Both the position numbers and the translations under genes were made by a program. This document shows positions 61,640 to 64,000 of a stretch of DNA of 64,000 nt, piece after piece. Within the stretch, counting starts at the first letter, position 1, and the number at the start of each line of letters is the position of its first letter. The notes beneath the pieces were generated by a model. It made no database searches. It was given only the letters and a program-made list of their open reading frames with translations, and was not told the DNA's origin. The DNA comes from Caldifermentibacillus hisashii. GTDB lineage: Bacteria > Bacillota > Bacilli > Bacillales > Caldibacillaceae. Location: the NCBI RefSeq assembly GCF_027568575.1, contig NZ_JANUVP010000001.1. One strand, written 5' to 3'.

Positions 61640-62173
61640 TTATTCACCATGAATTTTTATTTCAAAAGACAAAGCTTCTGGATTGATATTTACGCTGTTT
61701 ATTGAAAAGCTCGGTGTTTGTTTATGTAAAAATTGCTTTATTGCTTCTGTCTCTTTTATTATTCCATAGAATTCAATAAAGAAACACAGTACATCTTCTT
61801 CCAAATTCATTTCTATGTATAAATCATTTTGCACAATTGGATCGGCATAGTCGTCAATGATCTGAAACAAGTTAGAGAACCATTGAAAAATTTTTTCATC
61901 ATTAAAATTGGTTAATTTCCGAGGACTTGATACTTCATAATGTAAAACAAATGAATGCTGTTCCCAATTAAAAGTGAGTAGTAAAGAAACAAATTTAGAT
62001 AATGTCAAATTGGATAATTTTGATTCCTGCTCGGCTGCATGGATAATTTCATTCATAATTTCATCAACTTTTTCAAGATTTCCCAGGGCAATATAACCTT
62101 TTATTAATTGTAGTCTGTTCAACCAATCATGTCGTGCATGCCGTAAAACCTCTATCACATTCCATTCCCGCAT
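61640..62173 (-). CDS. spo0B: sporulation initiation phosphotransferase Spo0B
   Basis: A 177-residue phosphorelay protein. The helical hairpin has LRHARHDWLNRLQLIKGYI with the phosphoaccepting His at residue 15 (equivalent to H30 of B. subtilis), and a degenerate kinase-like C-terminal domain follows. It passes phosphate from Spo0F to Spo0A. The ATG at 62173 follows GAGGGGA; a TTG 12 bases upstream is less likely. It is shorter at the N-terminus than the B. subtilis protein. Confidence 0.9.
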   Translation of the reverse strand: MREWNVIEVLRHARHDWLNRLQLIKGYIALGNLEKVDEIMNEIIHAAEQESKLSNLTLSKFVSLLLTFNWEQHSFVLHYEVSSPRKLTNFNDEKIFQWFSNLFQIIDDYADPIVQNDLYIEMNLEEDVLCFFIEFYGIIKETEAIKQFLHKQTPSFSINSVNINPEALSFEIKIHGE

Positions 62174-62224
62174 ACTTCCCCTCAACCTTTCTTCACTCTG
62201 TTTCTATGTATGTTTGGTCCTGTT

Positions 62225-62400
62225 AAGCTTGTCCTCGTTGGATGCTTTCGCGGATGTACTTATCTTTGTCCTCGGATACAATAATTTCGGCCTGTTTGTA
62301 TTAAGGTTCACCACGTTACCCTCGTCTTGCCTAGATACTCTCGCGGATGTACTTATCTTTTTCCCTAGTTACAATCTCCAAAAATTTCCGCCTAGTTTTG
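62225..62400. other. spo0B upstream spacer with a two-copy degenerate repeat
   Basis: TCGCGGATGTACTTATCTTT appears at 62248 and 62341, 93 bp apart, inside partly similar surroundings (CCTCGTTGGATGC versus CCTCGTCTTGCCTAGATAC). No gene is seen between spo0B and the terminator at 62529. Confidence 0.5.
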
Positions 62401-62528
62401 GCTAAAATTTCCCTCTATATGTAATTCTAATGGTCATTAGCGTTTATTAGAAAATATGTTTTGGTGCTAACCATAAGTATAACATAAACAAATTTTTCCG
62501 GTGAATATGCTAAAGGAAGGACAAAATA

Positions 62529-62588
62529 CAAAAGGCCAGACACGCGAAACAAACAGTCTTGGCAGAATGTTTGCAGCTGTCTGACCTT
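62529..62588 (-). terminator. terminator of the rplU-prp-rpmA operon
   Basis: AGGCCAGACA (62533-62542) and TGTCTGACCT (62579-62588) pair with one G-U; the minus strand ends TTTTGTATTTT. Confidence 0.8.
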
Positions 62589-62607
62589 TCTAGAAGTCCG
62601 CTACCAC

Positions 62608-62898
62608 TTACGCTTCTTTTGCTACCGGGTATACACTGACTTTTTTCTTGTCGCGTCCCATACGTTCGAAACGGACAACACCATCAACTTTTGCAAATAA
62701 TGTATCATCGCCGCCGCGACCTACATTTTCACCCGGATAGATTTTTGTTCCGCGTTGACGATAAAGGATAGAACCGCCCGTTACAAATTGACCGTCCGCA
62801 CGTTTTGCACCAAGACGTTTCGCAATGGAGTCACGACCGTTCTTTGTCGAACCTACCCCTTTTTTAGACGCAAAAAATTGAAGATCCATTCTTAGCAT
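62608..62898 (-). CDS. rpmA: 50S ribosomal protein L27 with cleavable N-terminal extension
   Basis: A 96-residue L27. The N-terminal MLRMDLQFF is the Firmicute extension removed by Prp between F9 and A10, exposing the ASKKGVGSTKNGRDS tail that reaches the peptidyl-transferase centre. The ATG at 62898 is eight bases from GGAGG; the GTG at 62907 is not used. It is last in rplU-prp-rpmA, next to the gene for its own processing protease. Confidence 0.96.
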   Translation of the reverse strand: MLRMDLQFFASKKGVGSTKNGRDSIAKRLGAKRADGQFVTGGSILYRQRGTKIYPGENVGRGGDDTLFAKVDGVVRFERMGRDKKKVSVYPVAKEA

Positions 62899-62913
62899 TT
62901 GTTCCACCTCCTA

Positions 62914-63243
62914 CTATTTGAAAGAAATTTTTATATAATCACTGTAACTATCCTTAATTGATTGTAAAGCGACAACCATTCCTTGAAGGAGAAGCTGTAC
63001 TTTATCATCGGTTTCTTTCGGTAATTCCGGCACTTGCCAATGGAGATAGCCTCCTTTACCGCCTTGTTCGACATCCGGAACAACACCTGCCAAGGATTCC
63101 ACTGCATTTAGTGTACCGATTGTCACCGCAGAAACCCCTGCACAAACAACATCTGATCCGTATTTATCAAAATTCGCATGACCTTCAACAGTAAAGGCTG
63201 CAATTTTGTGATCGGACGTTAGATTGATGGTGACTTTTATCAT
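62914..63243 (-). CDS. prp: ribosomal-processing cysteine protease Prp (YsxB)
   Basis: A 109-residue protease that trims the L27 extension. The catalytic dyad H22 (VEGHANFD) and C34 (SDVVCAGVSA) is at the family's canonical positions. It lies between rplU and rpmA with 12 and 15 bp gaps; the Shine-Dalgarno is weak, suggesting coupling to rplU translation. The first residues and length match YsxB. Confidence 0.95.
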   Translation of the reverse strand: MIKVTINLTSDHKIAAFTVEGHANFDKYGSDVVCAGVSAVTIGTLNAVESLAGVVPDVEQGGKGGYLHWQVPELPKETDDKVQLLLQGMVVALQSIKDSYSDYIKISFK

Positions 63244-63255
63244 TTGTCAGTCGCC

Positions 63256-63564
63256 CTAGCCTTGAATTTTTTCAATCGTAACTTTTGTATAAGGTTGACG
63301 ATGACCTTGTTTTTTACGATAGTTTTTCTTCGCTTTATATTTGAAAACAATAATTTTCTTTTGACGACCGTGTTTTTCTACTTTACCAGTAACCGTAGCA
63401 CCTTCGACAAAAGGAGCACCAACTTTAACATTTTCGCCACCGATGAACAATACTTTATCAAAAGTTACTGTTTCACCGTCAGCTGCGTTTAATTTTTCAA
63501 CATAAATCGATTGACCTTCTTCAACTTTAAGTTGTTTACCGCCAGTTTCAATAATCGCGTACAT
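63256..63564 (-). CDS. rplU: 50S ribosomal protein L21
   Basis: A 102-residue L21, starting MYAIIETGGKQLKVEEGQ and ending with the KKRQGHRQPYT-type tail (KKQGHRQPYTKVTIEKIQG) that binds 23S rRNA. GAGGAGG lies upstream. It is first in the operon and is preceded by an L21-type leader RNA and a strong promoter. Confidence 0.97.
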   Translation of the reverse strand: MYAIIETGGKQLKVEEGQSIYVEKLNAADGETVTFDKVLFIGGENVKVGAPFVEGATVTGKVEKHGRQKKIIVFKYKAKKNYRKKQGHRQPYTKVTIEKIQG

Positions 63565-63565
63565 A

Positions 63566-63676
63566 ATTGCACCTCCTCTATAGACTCAGACTCGCCGCCA
63601 TTCGGTGTTTTGCACAATTTGCAAAATCTTAAACCGAATACGAGCGGTTGTAGCACGGGTGCTACAAACCATAACA
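63566..63676 (-). promoter_or_regulatory. L21 (rplU) autoregulatory leader
   Basis: Between promoter and rplU the transcript contains a GTAGCAC/GTGCTAC hairpin and a larger stem built from CGCTCG/CGGCGAG and ATTCGGT/ACCGAAT arms with a central TTTTGCAAATTGTGCAAAA. This agrees with the Firmicute L21 ribosomal-protein leader thought to bind L21 for feedback. Confidence 0.75.
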
Positions 63677-63681
63677 TATGA

Positions 63682-63710
63682 ATACTATCATAATAAAACA
63701 AACATGTCAA
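63682..63710 (-). promoter_or_regulatory. sigma-A promoter of rplU-prp-rpmA
   Basis: TTGACA (63705-63710) and TAGTAT (63682-63687) are 17 bp apart. Two further TTGACA copies occur upstream at 63826-63831 and 63945-63950 within the tandem repeat. Confidence 0.75.
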
Positions 63711-64000
63711 TCCATTAAAAATCGTTTTGGTACATATATCACCGGACAAATCTTTTAATATAATCGTGTGGCTTGTGAAATTCCACTAATTCAGATTTGA
63801 TAAGATAGCAATAATAAAACAAACATGTCAATCCATTAAAAATCGTTACGGTGCGCATCACCGGACAAATCTTTTAATATAATCGTGTGGCTTGTGAAAT
63901 TCCACTAATTCAGATTTGATAAAATAGCAATAATAAAACAAACATGTCAATCCATTAAAAATCGTTACGGTGCGCATCACCGGACAAATCTTTTAATATA
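63691..64000. repeat. tandem 119-121-bp repeat upstream of rplU, running off the window
   Basis: TAATAAAACAAACATGTCAA recurs at 63691, 63812 and 63931 (steps 121 and 119). The second and third copies are nearly identical; the first differs near 63725 (TTTTGGTACATAT versus TTACGGTGCGCAT). Each copy includes a TTGACA -35-like box on the minus strand and TATAAT on the plus strand (near 63760, 63879 and 63998). The right end is cut by the window. Confidence 0.85.

Overview
The window reads as chromosomal DNA of a spore-forming Bacillaceae bacterium (low-GC Firmicute). The gene order from yrrS-pbpI-greA-udk through alaS, recD2, mnmA, cymR, rarA, aspS-hisS, relA, apt, recJ, secDF, spoVB, tgt-queA, ruvBA, bofC, safA and obg-spo0B to rpmA-prp-rplU is the conserved block known from Bacillus subtilis. 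Sporulation genes (spoVB, bofC, safA, spo0B) and T-box leaders support this. The closest genus cannot be named from sequence alone; adhE plus a methanol-dehydrogenase-like iron ADH would suit a facultatively fermentative, perhaps thermotolerant Bacillus relative. Nearly all genes lie on the minus strand; rarA, a DUF4083-like gene, spoVB, a yrzE-like gene and one unknown membrane gene are on plus.

Layout: 1-9.2 kb, cell wall (pbpI, mltG), transcription (greA), uridine salvage (udk) and the trhP1-trhP2-trmR set for wobble-uridine modification. 9.4-19.3 kb, alaS with a T-box, an AI-2E permease, a zinc-ribbon ORF, recD2, and mnmA-iscS-cymR for tRNA thiolation and sulfur control. 19.4-28.3 kb, yczE-like, rarA, a large repeat array, tcdA, 6S RNA and T-box-controlled hisS-aspS. 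28.5-44.9 kb, dtd-relA-apt-recJ-secDF-comN, then spoVB, yrbG-like, yrzE-like, and yajC-tgt-queA-yrzS-ruvBA. 45-52 kb, an alcohol/fermentation island (adhE, an HprK paralogue, an ADH remnant, an SDR and an Fe-ADH) inserted between ruvA and bofC. 52.4-64 kb, bofC, nadE, an S9 peptidase, a second large array, safA, an unknown membrane protein, obg, spo0B and the rpmA-prp-rplU operon behind an L21 leader.

The most unusual content is non-coding. Two arrays (21653-22716 and 56442-57509) each hold 21 copies of one 52-bp unit, in opposite orientations, and a decayed third array lies at 48289-48420. Each unit carries a 25-nt dyad (10-bp arms, 5-nt loop). The period is almost perfectly 52 bp, there is internal multi-unit block duplication, and every array follows the 3' end of a gene (rarA, safA, the hprK paralogue) in the same polarity relative to that gene. 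Other repeats include a 51-bp array, two dispersed palindromic families (one copy splitting ruvA from ruvB), gene-end duplications after dtd and after the membrane gene, and a triplicated rplU upstream region.

The fermentation island looks co-regulated. adhE and the Fe-ADH have strong sigma-A promoters with a Rex-type operator at nearly the same position, 5-6 bp upstream of the -35 box, and adhE also has a cre-like site. This fits NADH- and carbon-responsive control of ethanol formation.
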